Below the pieces are notes generated by a model that saw nothing but the letters and a program-made list of their open reading frames with translations, did no database searches and was not told where the DNA came from. The translations under genes and the position numbers were made by a program. Shown piece by piece: positions 48,787 to 58,197 of a DNA stretch of 64,000 nucleotides (positions are counted from its first letter, which is position 1; the number at the start of each line of letters is the position of its first letter). The DNA comes from Allomuricauda sp. (GTDB lineage Bacteria; Bacteroidota; Bacteroidia; Flavobacteriales; Flavobacteriaceae). Where the stretch lies: NCBI GenBank assembly GCA_030148335.1, contig JASBTQ010000034.1, forward strand, positions 1 to 64,000. The letters run 5' to 3'.

Positions 48787-49281
48787 TTATTTGAGGTATG
48801 AGGTGAACATCCAATTCCTCTTTTCCAGATGGGTGAGGAAATCGGTCAAAATCTGTTCCGTGACCACATCGCCGCTGTCCAAAGCGGCATTCACGCCATC
48901 CAGCATGTTGTTGTGCAGGGTTTCGTAGTCCTTCAGTACTTCCCTTACCATCTCAATGGCGGTGAGTTCCTTGGTGGGCTCTTTGATCTGGGAAAGCTCC
49001 AAGGTCTTTTTCAGGGGGAACTTCGTCTTTACCCCAAAAGCACGGATACGCTCTGCCACAATGTCTATGTTTTCCTTGGCGGTGTTGTATTCGTTTTCGA
49101 ACTCTTCGTGGAGTTCAAAAAATTCCGGCCCTTCAATGTTCCAGTGAAAGTTTCGCATCTTGTTGTAGAACACTTGGTAATTGGCCAAAAGGGTGTTCAA
49201 GGTCACCACGATCTCTGCGGTTTCCAGATAGGTAAATCCTAATTTCTTAAACGTCTTGTTTTTGCTGCTTACTGTTTCCAT
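48787..49281 (-). CDS. Dps-family ferritin-like protein
   Basis: A 164-residue Dps protein. FHWNIEGPEFFELHEEFENEY (His46, His58) and NIDIVAERIRAFG (Asp73, Glu77) are the ferroxidase ligands of the family. It stores iron and protects DNA from peroxide. The gap of 258 bp upstream shows no gene. Confidence 0.92.
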   Translation of the reverse strand: METVSSKNKTFKKLGFTYLETAEIVVTLNTLLANYQVFYNKMRNFHWNIEGPEFFELHEEFENEYNTAKENIDIVAERIRAFGVKTKFPLKKTLELSQIKEPTKELTAIEMVREVLKDYETLHNNMLDGVNAALDSGDVVTEQILTDFLTHLEKRNWMFTSYLK

Positions 49282-49539
49282 TTTGTTTTAATTTTTGATT
49301 TGACAATAATTCCATTCCGTGCGCAGAAGTGTACGATCCAAAGGACCGATTCGCTGTGCACTGGTTTTTCTTGGGAGATGGGAAGAAAACTTCCCATAAG
49401 GATTTTGGGTCAGTGTATTGACCTAGAACACAGATTTCTTGAAGTGGTTTCTTGTGCAATCCATACTATCAATATACAGATATATATCAGAAAATCAAGT
49501 ATTTAACAGGATTTAACACTTTTCTGGAAAAGGCGTTCC

Positions 49540-49818
49540 TCAAGAATTTTCCGCATTCTGGACAATGAACCCCTTGCAGAGGGAGAGGTACATATCCGGC
49601 GAGATATCGGTGACATATTCCTTCTCGGCATTGAAGACTTTTTGGGGTTCCCGGTTCATGGCGTCGTGCTCTTGGATATAGATGACGTCCAGTTTGTCGT
49701 ACATCCGTTTTCCGAGACTGAACCTTCTTACCACAGTATATTTATTGATGCTGCGAATGGGCATACTGTTGTTGTTTGGGGTCACTTTGTAGGACACCGA
49801 AAAGGGGAGGAGGGTCAC
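49540..49818 (-). CDS. Hypothetical small protein
   Basis: A 92-residue frame with GTG start 49818, or 74 residues from ATG 49764. It reads plausibly (YTVVRRFSLGKRMYDKLDVIYIQEH, YVTDISPDMYLSLCKGFIV) but matches nothing I know. It could be the remnant of a larger gene. Confidence 0.35.
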   Translation of the reverse strand: MTLLPFSVSYKVTPNNNSMPIRSINKYTVVRRFSLGKRMYDKLDVIYIQEHDAMNREPQKVFNAEKEYVTDISPDMYLSLCKGFIVQNAENS

Positions 49819-49898
49819 ATTTTGGGCACCTACATACGTTATGGAGCAAACACCGATTAAGTTTTTTAGAAAGATTGGATTTTGATACTTTTAATGAA

Positions 49899-50168
49899 GT
49901 GTCCAGAAACAGAAAAATTTTATATAGAATAATTGCTGCATTGCTCATTCTTAAGGGCGTTGCAATTGCTATTTTTCTTATCCCGGGCCTTATACCCCTT
50001 ATTAAAAGGACGCCTTATCAATTGCTCCATCCTGAAGTACGTGTCAGAAATGCCCTAAGCCTTGATTGGTTTTGGCAATCCATTGGTTGGTTTATAACTT
50101 ATATGATTTTTAGAATAGGGAAATCATTCTACAAAGACAGCCAAAAACCTTCCAGTACCAGTAAATAA
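49899..50168 (+). CDS. Hypothetical two-span membrane protein
   Basis: An 89-residue protein from GTG 49899. Two membrane segments (IIAALLILKGVAIAIFLIPGLIPL and WFWQSIGWFITYMIFRIG) bracket a polar loop. A possible -7 box TACTTTTA (49886-49893) lies close ahead. No family recognised. Confidence 0.5.
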   Translation: MSRNRKILYRIIAALLILKGVAIAIFLIPGLIPLIKRTPYQLLHPEVRVRNALSLDWFWQSIGWFITYMIFRIGKSFYKDSQKPSSTSK

Positions 50169-50408
50169 ATCAGTCTTGACATAGTAAATCAGCGAAAATA
50201 TGTCCAAAAATTTGGATCCGTCTGGTATATTACATAGATTTGATAAATGAAAAAAGGAGCCAGTTCTGACGCCAACTCCTTTTCCGACGGTAATTCTTCA
50301 AAGCCCTATCCTAATGAGAGACGGCACACTTTGATTTTCTCGTCTGTTGAAGTGCTGTGAGCAATGTACAGATAATATCTGGGCCTATCTCCAAAGCACA
50401 ACCGTATT
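50169..50408. other. Intergenic region with stem-loop
   Basis: No gene supported. AAAAGGAG and CTCCTTTT near 50253-50283 form an 8-bp stem around a 16-nt loop, a weak terminator for the membrane protein gene. Confidence 0.35.
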
Positions 50409-50915
50409 TTAGCCCCATTTAGTGGGGCTTTTTTTGTATGTAAAAGGCCTATATTTTTGCCTTATTCCCATATTTGAATCCAACCATTTTTTATATCCCC
50501 AAACAAAGCCATGTGCCAAGTTCGATATTTTTATTTTGATCAGCCCCTTGACTTTATTGTTCTTGTAGGCATCTGAGATGACAACAGATACTCGTCTTTT
50601 GAGACTGTCTACATTTTTTTGGGGGTAATATGGTAATAATAGTTCTGCCATTTCGGTATTCCCCAAAAATCTATCATGCTTATCCAATAAATAGAGTATT
50701 TGACTTAGCCATGTTTTGTCTTTTGGGAAACCATCTTCTTCCAAAGAAGAGGTGTTCGTTCCGTCATCTATTTTTGAGTTAAAAAACATGTAATGGTTAA
50801 AGTCAAGTTCGGGATCGATTTTGGAATATTCATCAATGAGGGAATCCACAAGCTCAAGCCTTTTTTCAAGCCTTTTGCGTTCCCGTTTTAAATTTTCCAA
50901 ATCAACTAATGACAT
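50409..50915 (-). CDS. Hypothetical protein with N-terminal coiled coil
   Basis: A 168-residue protein from ATG 50915. The start is a coiled coil (LENLKRERKRLEKRLELVDSLIDEY). The rest (WLSQILYLLDKHDRFLGNTEMAELLLP, SLKRRVSVVISDAYKNNKV) resembles a winged-helix-like segment. Its last codons lie in the hairpin at 50411. No family recognised. Confidence 0.5.
   Translation of the reverse strand: MSLVDLENLKRERKRLEKRLELVDSLIDEYSKIDPELDFNHYMFFNSKIDDGTNTSSLEEDGFPKDKTWLSQILYLLDKHDRFLGNTEMAELLLPYYPQKNVDSLKRRVSVVISDAYKNNKVKGLIKIKISNLAHGFVWGYKKWLDSNMGIRQKYRPFTYKKSPTKWG
50411..50435 (+). terminator. Strong hairpin with T-run
   Basis: AGCCCCA pairs with TGGGGCT around a 5-nt loop and runs into a further six Ts on the plus strand. 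It overlaps the 3' end of the minus-strand coding frame at 50409. Confidence 0.65.
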
Positions 50916-51219
50916 ATAAAATTTTATTTGTATCAAAAATGATCAGAAAAACAATAGACATGAGATTTAGTATCTATAAGTTATCAACTATTAATTAACA
51001 TTCATTATGGTAATGCTTTTTATCCTTTTAAAATCATAAGCTACATATAATAAATTAATTACTAATTGACTTGTATTTTCTGGATGCTTGAAAAGTTTTT
51101 TATTATATCAAGTATATGATCTTTTTAAAATTACCAATCAAATTTTATTGAAGGAAGCCAAAAATCACTTCCAATCATTTACATCCGTTTACAAACGAAA
51201 GCAAATAGTTCAATACCGA
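50916..51219. other. AT-rich intergenic region
   Basis: No supported gene. Very AT-rich. It ends in the promoter of the single-stranded DNA-binding protein gene. Confidence 0.5.
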
Positions 51220-51247
51220 TTGGCCCATTTTCCTGCCCCTAAGTTTG
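51220..51247 (+). promoter_or_regulatory. Promoter of ssb-like gene
   Basis: TTG (51220-51222), 17 bp, then TAAGTTTG (51240-51247) fits the Bacteroidota -33/-7 pattern. The ATG is at 51306. Confidence 0.5.
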
Positions 51248-51305
51248 CCTCGTCGGACAATGAAGTTCGATGGTATTGACTGTTTAACGCTTAAATCACA
51301 TCAAA

Positions 51306-51638
51306 ATGAATTCACTGAAAAACAAAGTACAGTTGATTGGACACTTGGGCAGCGACCCGGAAATCATCACCTTGGAGAATGGGGGCAAATTGGCCAAGTT
51401 TTCCCTGGCCACCAACGAGACCTATAAAAATGCGGAGGGCGAAAAGGTGACGGACACCCAATGGCACAATATCGTGGCCTGGGGCAAAATGGCGGAGATT
51501 GCCGAAAATTACCTAGCCAAGGGCAAGGAGATCATGGTGGAGGGCAAACTGATGTCCCGCTCCTACGAGACCAAGGAAGGCGAAAAGAGGTACATCACCG
51601 AAATCAAGTGCAACGAGCTCTTGATGTTGGGGAAATAA
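51306..51638 (+). CDS. Single-stranded DNA-binding protein (short form)
   Basis: A 110-residue OB-fold protein: NKVQLIGHLGSDPEI, GGKLAKFSLATNETY, DTQWHNIVAWGKMAEIAENYLAKG, MVEGKLMSRSYETKEG. It lacks the disordered acidic tail of the main SSB, as accessory SSB proteins of this family do. It binds single-stranded DNA in replication or repair. It has a promoter and a strong terminator of its own. Confidence 0.9.
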   Translation: MNSLKNKVQLIGHLGSDPEIITLENGGKLAKFSLATNETYKNAEGEKVTDTQWHNIVAWGKMAEIAENYLAKGKEIMVEGKLMSRSYETKEGEKRYITEIKCNELLMLGK

Positions 51639-51660
51639 TACGGACTGCAATCAAAAATGA

Positions 51661-51682
51661 AGGGGCAATTTTGCCCCTTTTT
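51661..51682 (+). terminator. Terminator after ssb-like gene
   Basis: AGGGGCAA pairs with TTGCCCCT, followed by TTTT. Confidence 0.75.
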
Positions 51683-51783
51683 GCATGGTCCCAATTAGGG
51701 TAAAACCATTTTTGGTTGTTATAGAACTGAATCCCGACTTATCCCGTATATAGGATAAGGACACTGATTAAAACGTTTACGCT

Positions 51784-52227
51784 ATGAAACACATCGGAAT
51801 TTTTATAACACTTTTCGCCCTGACATTTTCAACCGCAATGTCCGCCCAGGAAAAGGAAACACAGAACACGGAACAGGACAAGGATTCCTATTACGAACAA
51901 CGGGCCAAGGAAGATGCCGAATACGAACAGGCATTGGCGATGCGCAACGAGGAGGATGAGAAGGATTTTTGGAAAGACCAGGACCAATACGAGAAAGACC
52001 TCAGGAAGCGTGATAAAAAAGCCTACAAGGCCTATATGAAAGGAAAGAGGGACGCTTATGCAGAACACGGAGCCCATTGTGACCACCACTGCGACCACAG
52101 CCATCACTATCACCGCCAGGCCCAAATGTACTTTACCTATCACGAGTACCATTACCCCCGAAGGAGCACTGTTGTGCAGACCGGGGTCAGAGTGGCCACT
52201 CCAAGAGTTGGACTTAGTATCTTTTAG
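51784..52227 (+). CDS. Exported His-rich, charge-rich protein
   Basis: A 147-residue exported protein (signal ends near AMSAQ). The middle is a charged helix (KDSYYEQRAKEDAEYEQAL). A His/Cys patch at ~95-110 (HGAHCDHHCDHSHHYH) could bind metal, followed by a Tyr-rich strand. No named family. Possibly an envelope metal buffer (inference). Confidence 0.7.
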   Translation: MKHIGIFITLFALTFSTAMSAQEKETQNTEQDKDSYYEQRAKEDAEYEQALAMRNEEDEKDFWKDQDQYEKDLRKRDKKAYKAYMKGKRDAYAEHGAHCDHHCDHSHHYHRQAQMYFTYHEYHYPRRSTVVQTGVRVATPRVGLSIF

Positions 52228-52248
52228 TTTGAATTAGTTGGTTAATAA

Positions 52249-52275
52249 AAAACGCCCCAATTTATTGGGGCGTTT
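52249..52275. terminator. Bidirectional terminator between convergent genes
   Basis: AACGCCCCAA pairs with TTGGGGCGTT around TTTA, with A-runs before and T-runs after. Confidence 0.78.
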
Positions 52276-52296
52276 TTGTTTTAGGGTTTAATGGAC

Positions 52297-53850
52297 TTAG
52301 TCCAAACCTCCTTTTCGTTCGGGTGAACGGGGAGTGGGCCATTCCAACTGTTCCCCTGTCCGGTTGCTGATGGGAAGTACCGCCTTTGTGCGCGAGGTTT
52401 TCTCTGGGTGCTCGCTGGCCATATACGCAAGGATGGCCGTAAGGATGGCGTTGTTCCTCACATCGTCAAAAATGATTTTATCATAGGTATCGCGATTCGT
52501 ATGCCAAGTGTAGTTCCAATAGGACCAGTTCAGTGAACTCAAGCTAAAGGCAGGGGCCCCGGCCGCTTGGAACGAAGCATAATCGGAACCGCCACGGGCA
52601 GGTGTGCCAGGAAACGTGGTCTCTATTTCATCCGTGATTTCCTCGGGAACGGCATGTAGCCATTTGCCCAAATAATCATAGGCATCCAAGAATCCACCTC
52701 CTGAAATGCTCACTACCCTTCCTGTACCGTTATCTTGGTTGAAAAGTGCCTGTACACCGTCCACAATCTCAGGATGGTCTTCCACAAAGGCCCTGGAACC
52801 GTTGAGTCCCTGTTCCTCACTGCCCCAATGTCCGACCAAGATGGTGCGCTTGGGATTGGGATAGACTTTTTTGAGGATGCGCATGGCCTCCATCATCACC
52901 AAAGTTCCTGTTCCGTTGTCGGTGGCACCCGTACCTCCGTCCCAAGAATCAAAGTGGGCAGATAGAATCACATATTCGTTGGGTTTTTCGGAACCTTTGA
53001 TCTCGGCAATGGTGTTGAAAGTGGGCATGGCACCTAGATCCTTGGACTCGGCAACAATGTGCAACTGTGGTTTTTGGCCAGACTCCACCAATCGGTAGAG
53101 CATGCCGTAATCTTCCAATTCCAGATCCACTGTGGGGATGGTTTTGGTGTAGGCACCAAAAATCTTGTTCACCCCAAAACCTTGTGACCAGTAGGAAGCG
53201 ACAATGCCCGCAGCACCTGCTTCTTCCAACGTACCGGGCAAGGACCGGGTGTTGTGTCCCATGTTCTTCATGTTTTCGTTCCAAGCCTTGGTCTGCTCTT
53301 CACGCTCTTCTTTCATACGCGCAAAGGACTTTTCGGTGGCAAATTCCTCCCAATTGTAATCGGGTCTGCCTGTGGGCTGCATCATGGAGATCATGACCAG
53401 TTTTCCCTTCACATTGGGCAACCATCGTACAAATTCCATGGAATCCTTTACCATGGGCAACACCACCAACTCGGCAGTGATGCCTTTTTTGGGCGTTGCA
53501 GGGCTCCAGGCCAATTGTGTACCGCGAAGGCTCTGCACCCTGGGGGAGACCATATCGATATGGGAAATACCGCGTTCCCAACCTTTCCATTCGCCCCATT
53601 GTTCGTTGCGGGCCGTGATTCCCCAGCCGGCATATTTGGCGACCGCCCAATCGTGGGCCTTCTTCATTTGGGGCGTTCCTACCAATCGGGGACCGATACC
53701 ATCCATAAGTTCGTGGCCAAGTGCCTCGAGCTGTGAGTTTTCATTGGCCTCTTTGATGATGGCCTTGACAACAGGATCTTGTTCCTGGGCCAAAAGAAAT
53801 ACGCTGTTGGCCAGCAGCAATGCAATGAGCAGAGCAGTTTTTCGTATCAT
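52297..53850 (-). CDS. Secreted M28-family metallopeptidase
   Basis: A 517-residue protein with a signal peptide (ends near LLAQ, 22). A PA-like insert lies in the middle and the zinc site is standard M28: SAHFDSWDGGTGATDNGTG (His299, Asp311) and HWGSEEQGLNGS (Glu345/346). It would be an exopeptidase in the periplasm or outer membrane, related to glutamate carboxypeptidase-like M28 enzymes. It stands alone. Confidence 0.88.
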   Translation of the reverse strand: MIRKTALLIALLLANSVFLLAQEQDPVVKAIIKEANENSQLEALGHELMDGIGPRLVGTPQMKKAHDWAVAKYAGWGITARNEQWGEWKGWERGISHIDMVSPRVQSLRGTQLAWSPATPKKGITAELVVLPMVKDSMEFVRWLPNVKGKLVMISMMQPTGRPDYNWEEFATEKSFARMKEEREEQTKAWNENMKNMGHNTRSLPGTLEEAGAAGIVASYWSQGFGVNKIFGAYTKTIPTVDLELEDYGMLYRLVESGQKPQLHIVAESKDLGAMPTFNTIAEIKGSEKPNEYVILSAHFDSWDGGTGATDNGTGTLVMMEAMRILKKVYPNPKRTILVGHWGSEEQGLNGSRAFVEDHPEIVDGVQALFNQDNGTGRVVSISGGGFLDAYDYLGKWLHAVPEEITDEIETTFPGTPARGGSDYASFQAAGAPAFSLSSLNWSYWNYTWHTNRDTYDKIIFDDVRNNAILTAILAYMASEHPEKTSRTKAVLPISNRTGEQLEWPTPRSPERKGGLD

Positions 53851-53941
53851 AGTTGATTTAATTTGTCCTAAAAATAGAACAATAAAAGCAGGTGTGGAAA
53901 CACTGGCGGCAGGGTAGGGGAAAACAAATAAAGGAAAAGGG

Positions 53942-54103
53942 CTAGGCCACCTTTTTCAGAAGGTCGAAGCAAGGGCATTTGGAGCAACGCTTGCTTTCTT
54001 TTTTCTTGTATTTTTCACAGCATTTTGACTTTAGATTGCCATGGGAGGACAATTCTTTCAGCAATGCCTTTTTGAGTTTCTTTTTTTCCTTCTTCTTTCC
54101 CAT
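53942..54103 (-). CDS. 53-residue Lys/Cys-rich small protein
   Basis: 54 codons from ATG 54103. The product starts MGKKKEKKKLKKALLKEL and ends with a cysteine cluster (KSKCCEKY, KRCSKCPCFDLL). Five cysteines in the pattern CC-x13-C-x2-C-x-C suggest a metal site, and the N-terminus is very basic. I recall similar short proteins in other flavobacteria. It may bind nucleic acid or ribosomes (inference). Confidence 0.65.
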   Translation of the reverse strand: MGKKKEKKKLKKALLKELSSHGNLKSKCCEKYKKKESKRCSKCPCFDLLKKVA

Positions 54104-54181
54104 ATTGCATATAGAGAAGGCAAAACTAATTATTTTAATTCAATCTAAATAAGAAATTAACACTAAAGTGTTAAGGGTGAA

Positions 54182-55021
54182 TCAAAAGTGGAGAGAGACC
54201 CCCATGGTATTGGGTCCAAAAGATAGGTTCCAACTCACTTGTTTTGGATTGTCGTTGTACTTCTCGTCATATTTCGAATCCAAATACCGATCAATGGATT
54301 CCACAATGAAAATGCTCAGCACCGTACTGAAGGCCACATCGGAGATCCAATGGAAATCATCCATCACCCGCACCATACCGGGCACCAGACCAACGGCGTA
54401 GATACCTCCCTTTACCCAGGGGTTCTTGAACTGTTTGGCAATGGCATAGGCGTTGCTGAAGGCCAACATGGCATGCCCAGAGGGAAAGGAGTCGTAATCA
54501 TAGACGCGATCGAAATGCAAGGGGTCGAAGGTATCGGAACTCTCGCCACTTTTGGGCCTGGCCCGCCCAATGATGCGTTTGCTCACTTGCTGAAAAAACC
54601 CGCCCGCAGTTGCTGATGAGATCAACAACACCCCGGTCCGCCTCAACTTCTCATTCTTGGTGAACAGGCCCGCCAAATAGACCCCGCCGGTAAGCATATA
54701 GTTGTTCTCGGGACTGCCGTATTCGTGTCCGTAGTCCATCACCACATCGGGAATATCCTGCCTGAAACCATTTTTCCAGTCGTTCAGTTCATCGTCCACC
54801 GTAAATAGGAACAGGGTGCCCGCGGTCAAATAGCCAAAGTTGGCCCAATCGTTCCCTATCCAATGAAAAGGCCGGGAATAGGCATAACCCACACCCCCGA
54901 ACATGTTGCCCACATCATAGGTGAAGTGGTTCCACATATTCTTTTCTTTTTCCGGGGTCTCTTCCTGTCCAAAAACAGGACAAATCAGTAGGGATGCAAA
55001 TAGAAGAACAGTTGCTTTCAT
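54182..55021 (-). CDS. PAP2-family membrane phosphatase
   Basis: A 279-residue protein from ATG 55021 with a signal peptide (LLFASLLICPVFGQ). The PAP2 motifs are present: KRIIGRARP, SFPSGHA and RVMDDFHWISDV. Lipid phosphatases of this family remove phosphate from isoprenoid or phosphatidic substrates in the envelope. It ends a minus-strand operon behind the deacetylase-family gene. Confidence 0.87.
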   Translation of the reverse strand: MKATVLLFASLLICPVFGQEETPEKEKNMWNHFTYDVGNMFGGVGYAYSRPFHWIGNDWANFGYLTAGTLFLFTVDDELNDWKNGFRQDIPDVVMDYGHEYGSPENNYMLTGGVYLAGLFTKNEKLRRTGVLLISSATAGGFFQQVSKRIIGRARPKSGESSDTFDPLHFDRVYDYDSFPSGHAMLAFSNAYAIAKQFKNPWVKGGIYAVGLVPGMVRVMDDFHWISDVAFSTVLSIFIVESIDRYLDSKYDEKYNDNPKQVSWNLSFGPNTMGVSLHF

Positions 55022-55050
55022 GAGGTTGAATAAAAGAACAGTCGGCAAAA

Positions 55051-55953
55051 TTACGCATAAATATCCTGCGCCAAGCGAAATGTGTTCGCATGGGCTTCCA
55101 CGATGATTTTGATATCGGGCGAATACCCACCTCCCATGCTACATTGAACTGGGATGTTGGCGTCGCGGCAGGTTTGGAGCACAAAACGGTCCCGTTCTCG
55201 GCAACCTTCCAACGTCATGGCCAAGGTACCCAGTTTGTCCGAAACCAATACATCCACCCCGCAGAGGTAAAAGATGAAATCCGGGCGCACTTTTTCCAGC
55301 AGCTCCGGTAAGGTTTTCTTCAGGATAGACAGATACTCTTGGTCCGTAGTACCCTTTTCCAGAGGGATATCCAGATCTGAAACTTCCTTTTTAAAGGGAT
55401 AATTGCCCTTTCCGTGCATGGAAAAGGTAAAAACAGAACGGTCGGTCTGGAAAATTTCAGCGGTTCCGTTCCCTTGGTGCACATCAAGATCCAAGATCAA
55501 GATGTTGTTGGCCAGATGGTTATTCAAAAGATAACGGGCGCCAATGGCCTGGTCGTTCAGCATGCAAAAAGCTTCCCCACGATTGGAGTAGGCGTGGTGG
55601 GTGCCCCCGGCAATGTTCATAGCGATACCGTGTTCCAGAGCAAATCCACACCCTTTGATGGTGCCGTCGGCTATGATGCGCTCCCTTGTGACCAACTCAT
55701 CGCTCAATGGAAAACCGATTTTCCGGACGGCACTTTTGGAAAGTTCCAATCCCATCAAATCCCGATAATAGATTTCATCGTGCGCAGCCAAAATGTGTTT
55801 GTCATCAGGAATGGAGGGCTTAAAGAAATTTTCTGCAGAGCAAGTGCCTTCATGGAGCAATTGTTGGGGCAGCAGCTCATACTTGATCATCGGGAAACGG
55901 TGCCCCTCCGGTAATGGATGTCTGTAGATGGGGTGATAGGCAATTTTGAGCAT
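55051..55953 (-). CDS. Histone-deacetylase-family zinc hydrolase
   Basis: A 300-residue arginase-fold hydrolase: GGTHHAYSNRGEAFC (His119, His120), LDLDVHQGNGT (zinc ligands Asp157 and His159) and YLCGVDVL. The family includes acetylpolyamine and acetoin-utilisation deacetylases. The substrate is not clear here. A longer frame runs to 56136 inside the tex gene; ATG 55953, 11 nt after tex, is preferred. Confidence 0.88.
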   Translation of the reverse strand: MLKIAYHPIYRHPLPEGHRFPMIKYELLPQQLLHEGTCSAENFFKPSIPDDKHILAAHDEIYYRDLMGLELSKSAVRKIGFPLSDELVTRERIIADGTIKGCGFALEHGIAMNIAGGTHHAYSNRGEAFCMLNDQAIGARYLLNNHLANNILILDLDVHQGNGTAEIFQTDRSVFTFSMHGKGNYPFKKEVSDLDIPLEKGTTDQEYLSILKKTLPELLEKVRPDFIFYLCGVDVLVSDKLGTLAMTLEGCRERDRFVLQTCRDANIPVQCSMGGGYSPDIKIIVEAHANTFRLAQDIYA

Positions 55954-55964
55954 TTCAAAAATCC

Positions 55965-58088
55965 TTATTTGTGCAGCGCCAACTGTATCCGTTTTCGGGG
56001 CACATCCACATCCAGCACCTTCACGATCACTTGTTGGTGAAGGCTCACATGTTCGTTGACATCCTTTACAAAAGTATCGGACAGATTGGAAATATGGATC
56101 AGGCCACTTTCCTTGATCCCAACATCCACAAAACACCCAAAGTTGGTGATGTTGTTCACGATGCCGGGCAGCAATTGCCCTTGCCGAAGGTCGGTAATTT
56201 CTCGGATATTCTGGTCAAACGTGAACACCTTGGCTTTTTCCCGTAGGTCCAGCCCCGGTTTTTCCAATTCCTTTACAATATCCTCCAAAGTGGGCATCCC
56301 GATGGTTTCCGTGCAATAGGATTTCAGGTCGATGCGCTGCAGGGCCGCTTTGTTGCCGACAATTTCCTCAAGCGGAATGTTTTGATTCTTTGCCATTTTG
56401 GCCACCAACGTATAACTTTCTGGGTGTACCGAGGAATCGTCCAAGGGATTGTCCCCATTTTTGATGCGCAAAAAGCCGGCGCTCTGTTCAAAGGCCTTGC
56501 CTCCCAAACGGGCCACTTTTTTGATCTCTTCCCGGTTCTTGAAAGCTCCATTTTCATTGCGGTGCGCCACAATGTTTTCGGCGAGTTTGGGTCCGATGCC
56601 CGAAACATAACTGAGCAGGGGAACACTGGCCGTGTTGATGTTGACGCCCACGGCATTCACGCAACTTTCCACCACGGTGTCCAAAGAGGTTTTCAATTGG
56701 GTTTGGTCCACATCGTGCTGGTATTGTCCCACCCCGATGGATTTTGCATCAATCTTGACCAATTCGGCCAACGGATCGGCCAATCGGCGACCAATGGAAA
56801 CCGCGCCACGTACCGTGACATCGTAATTGGGAAACTCGTCGCGGGCAATCTTGGAGGCCGAGTAGATGGAAGCCCCTGCTTCGCTCACTACAAACACTTC
56901 AATAGGTTTTTTAAAAGGAATGCGTTTGATCAATTGCTCGGTTTCGCGCGAAGCGGTCCCGTTGCCTATGGCAATCGCCTCAATTTTATAGGCATCCACC
57001 AAGGAACTTATTTTTTTGATGGCCCCGTTTCTGTCGTTCTGTGGGGCGTGGGGATAAATGGTTTCGTTGTGCTTCAAATCGCCCTGTTCATCCAAACAGA
57101 CCACTTTACACCCCGTGCGGAACCCGGGGTCGATGGCCAAAATGCGTTTTTCGCCCAAGGGTGCGCCCAGGAGCAACTGCTTTAGGTTTTTGGAGAACAC
57201 CTGAATGGCGGCCAAATCCGCTTTTTCTTTGGCAATTTTTAAAAGCTCATTGGATAGGGAAGGGAACAAGAGTCGTTTGTAGGCATCGGCGATGGCCATT
57301 TCGATATGTTCGGTACAGGCATTGTTCGATTTGATCAAACGGCGTTCCATGTTCTGAAGGGCACGTTCCTCGTCAATTTCGATTTTCAACCGGATGAATC
57401 CTTCCTTTTCTGCCCTCATTATGGCCAAAAACCGGTGCGAAGGGCAGCGATCCAGCGGTTCGGACCAATCAAAATAATCCTGGAATTTTTGGGCCTTTTC
57501 ATCGTCTTTTTTGGTCTTGATCACTTGGGTGGTGATGATGGCATGCCGCTCCAATTGGTTGCGCAGTTGATTTCGGATGTCGGTGCGCTCGTTAATCCAT
57601 TCGGCAATGATATGGCGGGCACTCTCCAAGGCTTCATCCTCATTTTGGACTTCCTTGTTGAGGTATTTGGAGGCAATGAACTCAATTTCATCGGCGTTTT
57701 GTGCCATGATGATCTTCGCCAAGGGTTCCAGACCATTTTTTCGGGCGGTCTCCGCTTTGGTCTTTTTACTCTTTTTGAAAGGAAGGTACAGGTCTTCCAA
57801 GCTGGTGAGGTCCATGCAGCCCAAAAACTTGGATTTGAGGTCCGGGGTGAGGGCTCCCTGTTCTTCCACCGCTTTGATGATGGCCGCCTTTCTTTTTTCG
57901 AGGGCCTCAAACTGCGTTTTGTACTGCACAATGGCTCCGATCTGGACTTCATCCAAATTTCCTGTACGTTCCTTACGGTATCGGGAAATAAAGGGAATGG
58001 TACAATCTTCGTTCAAAAGTGCGACGGTATTCTCCACACTTTTTTCTGAAAGATTGGTGTGCTGAACTATATAGGGGATGAGTTGCAT
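55965..58088 (-). CDS. tex: Tex-family S1 RNA-binding transcription accessory protein
   Basis: A 707-residue Tex protein: N-terminal helical region, a YqgF-like domain (LAIDPGFRTGCKVVCLDE), a helix-hairpin-helix region (YVSGIGPKLAENIVAHRNENG) and a C-terminal S1 domain (QLLPGIVNNITNFGCFVDVGI). It binds RNA and helps transcription; length is normal. The gap to metG carries REP-like repeats. Confidence 0.93.
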   Translation of the reverse strand: MQLIPYIVQHTNLSEKSVENTVALLNEDCTIPFISRYRKERTGNLDEVQIGAIVQYKTQFEALEKRKAAIIKAVEEQGALTPDLKSKFLGCMDLTSLEDLYLPFKKSKKTKAETARKNGLEPLAKIIMAQNADEIEFIASKYLNKEVQNEDEALESARHIIAEWINERTDIRNQLRNQLERHAIITTQVIKTKKDDEKAQKFQDYFDWSEPLDRCPSHRFLAIMRAEKEGFIRLKIEIDEERALQNMERRLIKSNNACTEHIEMAIADAYKRLLFPSLSNELLKIAKEKADLAAIQVFSKNLKQLLLGAPLGEKRILAIDPGFRTGCKVVCLDEQGDLKHNETIYPHAPQNDRNGAIKKISSLVDAYKIEAIAIGNGTASRETEQLIKRIPFKKPIEVFVVSEAGASIYSASKIARDEFPNYDVTVRGAVSIGRRLADPLAELVKIDAKSIGVGQYQHDVDQTQLKTSLDTVVESCVNAVGVNINTASVPLLSYVSGIGPKLAENIVAHRNENGAFKNREEIKKVARLGGKAFEQSAGFLRIKNGDNPLDDSSVHPESYTLVAKMAKNQNIPLEEIVGNKAALQRIDLKSYCTETIGMPTLEDIVKELEKPGLDLREKAKVFTFDQNIREITDLRQGQLLPGIVNNITNFGCFVDVGIKESGLIHISNLSDTFVKDVNEHVSLHQQVIVKVLDVDVPRKRIQLALHK

Positions 58089-58106
58089 GATGTTTGTTTA
58101 GTAGTT

Positions 58107-58175
58107 GTCACTTCGAGCGCAGTTGAGAAGTCTTACCATCCAATTTTTTAAAGCTGGTCTCGACTACGCTCGACC
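58107..58175. repeat. Inverted pair of REP-like elements between tex and metG
   Basis: TCACTTCGAGCGCAGTTGAG (58108-58127) and TCTCGACTACGCTCGACC (58158-58175) are imperfect inverted copies of the dispersed flavobacterial repeat TTTCGAGCGCAGTCGAGAAA. Together they can form a long hairpin. A third copy lies inside metG at 58728-58753. Confidence 0.7.
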
Positions 58176-58197
58176 GGACAGTTTCTTTGGATATGAG

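Noticed and set aside
51088..51279. 63-residue plus-strand frame before the ssb-like gene
   Set aside because: TTG start, AT-rich random-looking sequence, overlaps the ssb promoter.
56382..57185. 267-residue plus-strand frame opposite tex
   Set aside because: Antisense shadow without motifs.
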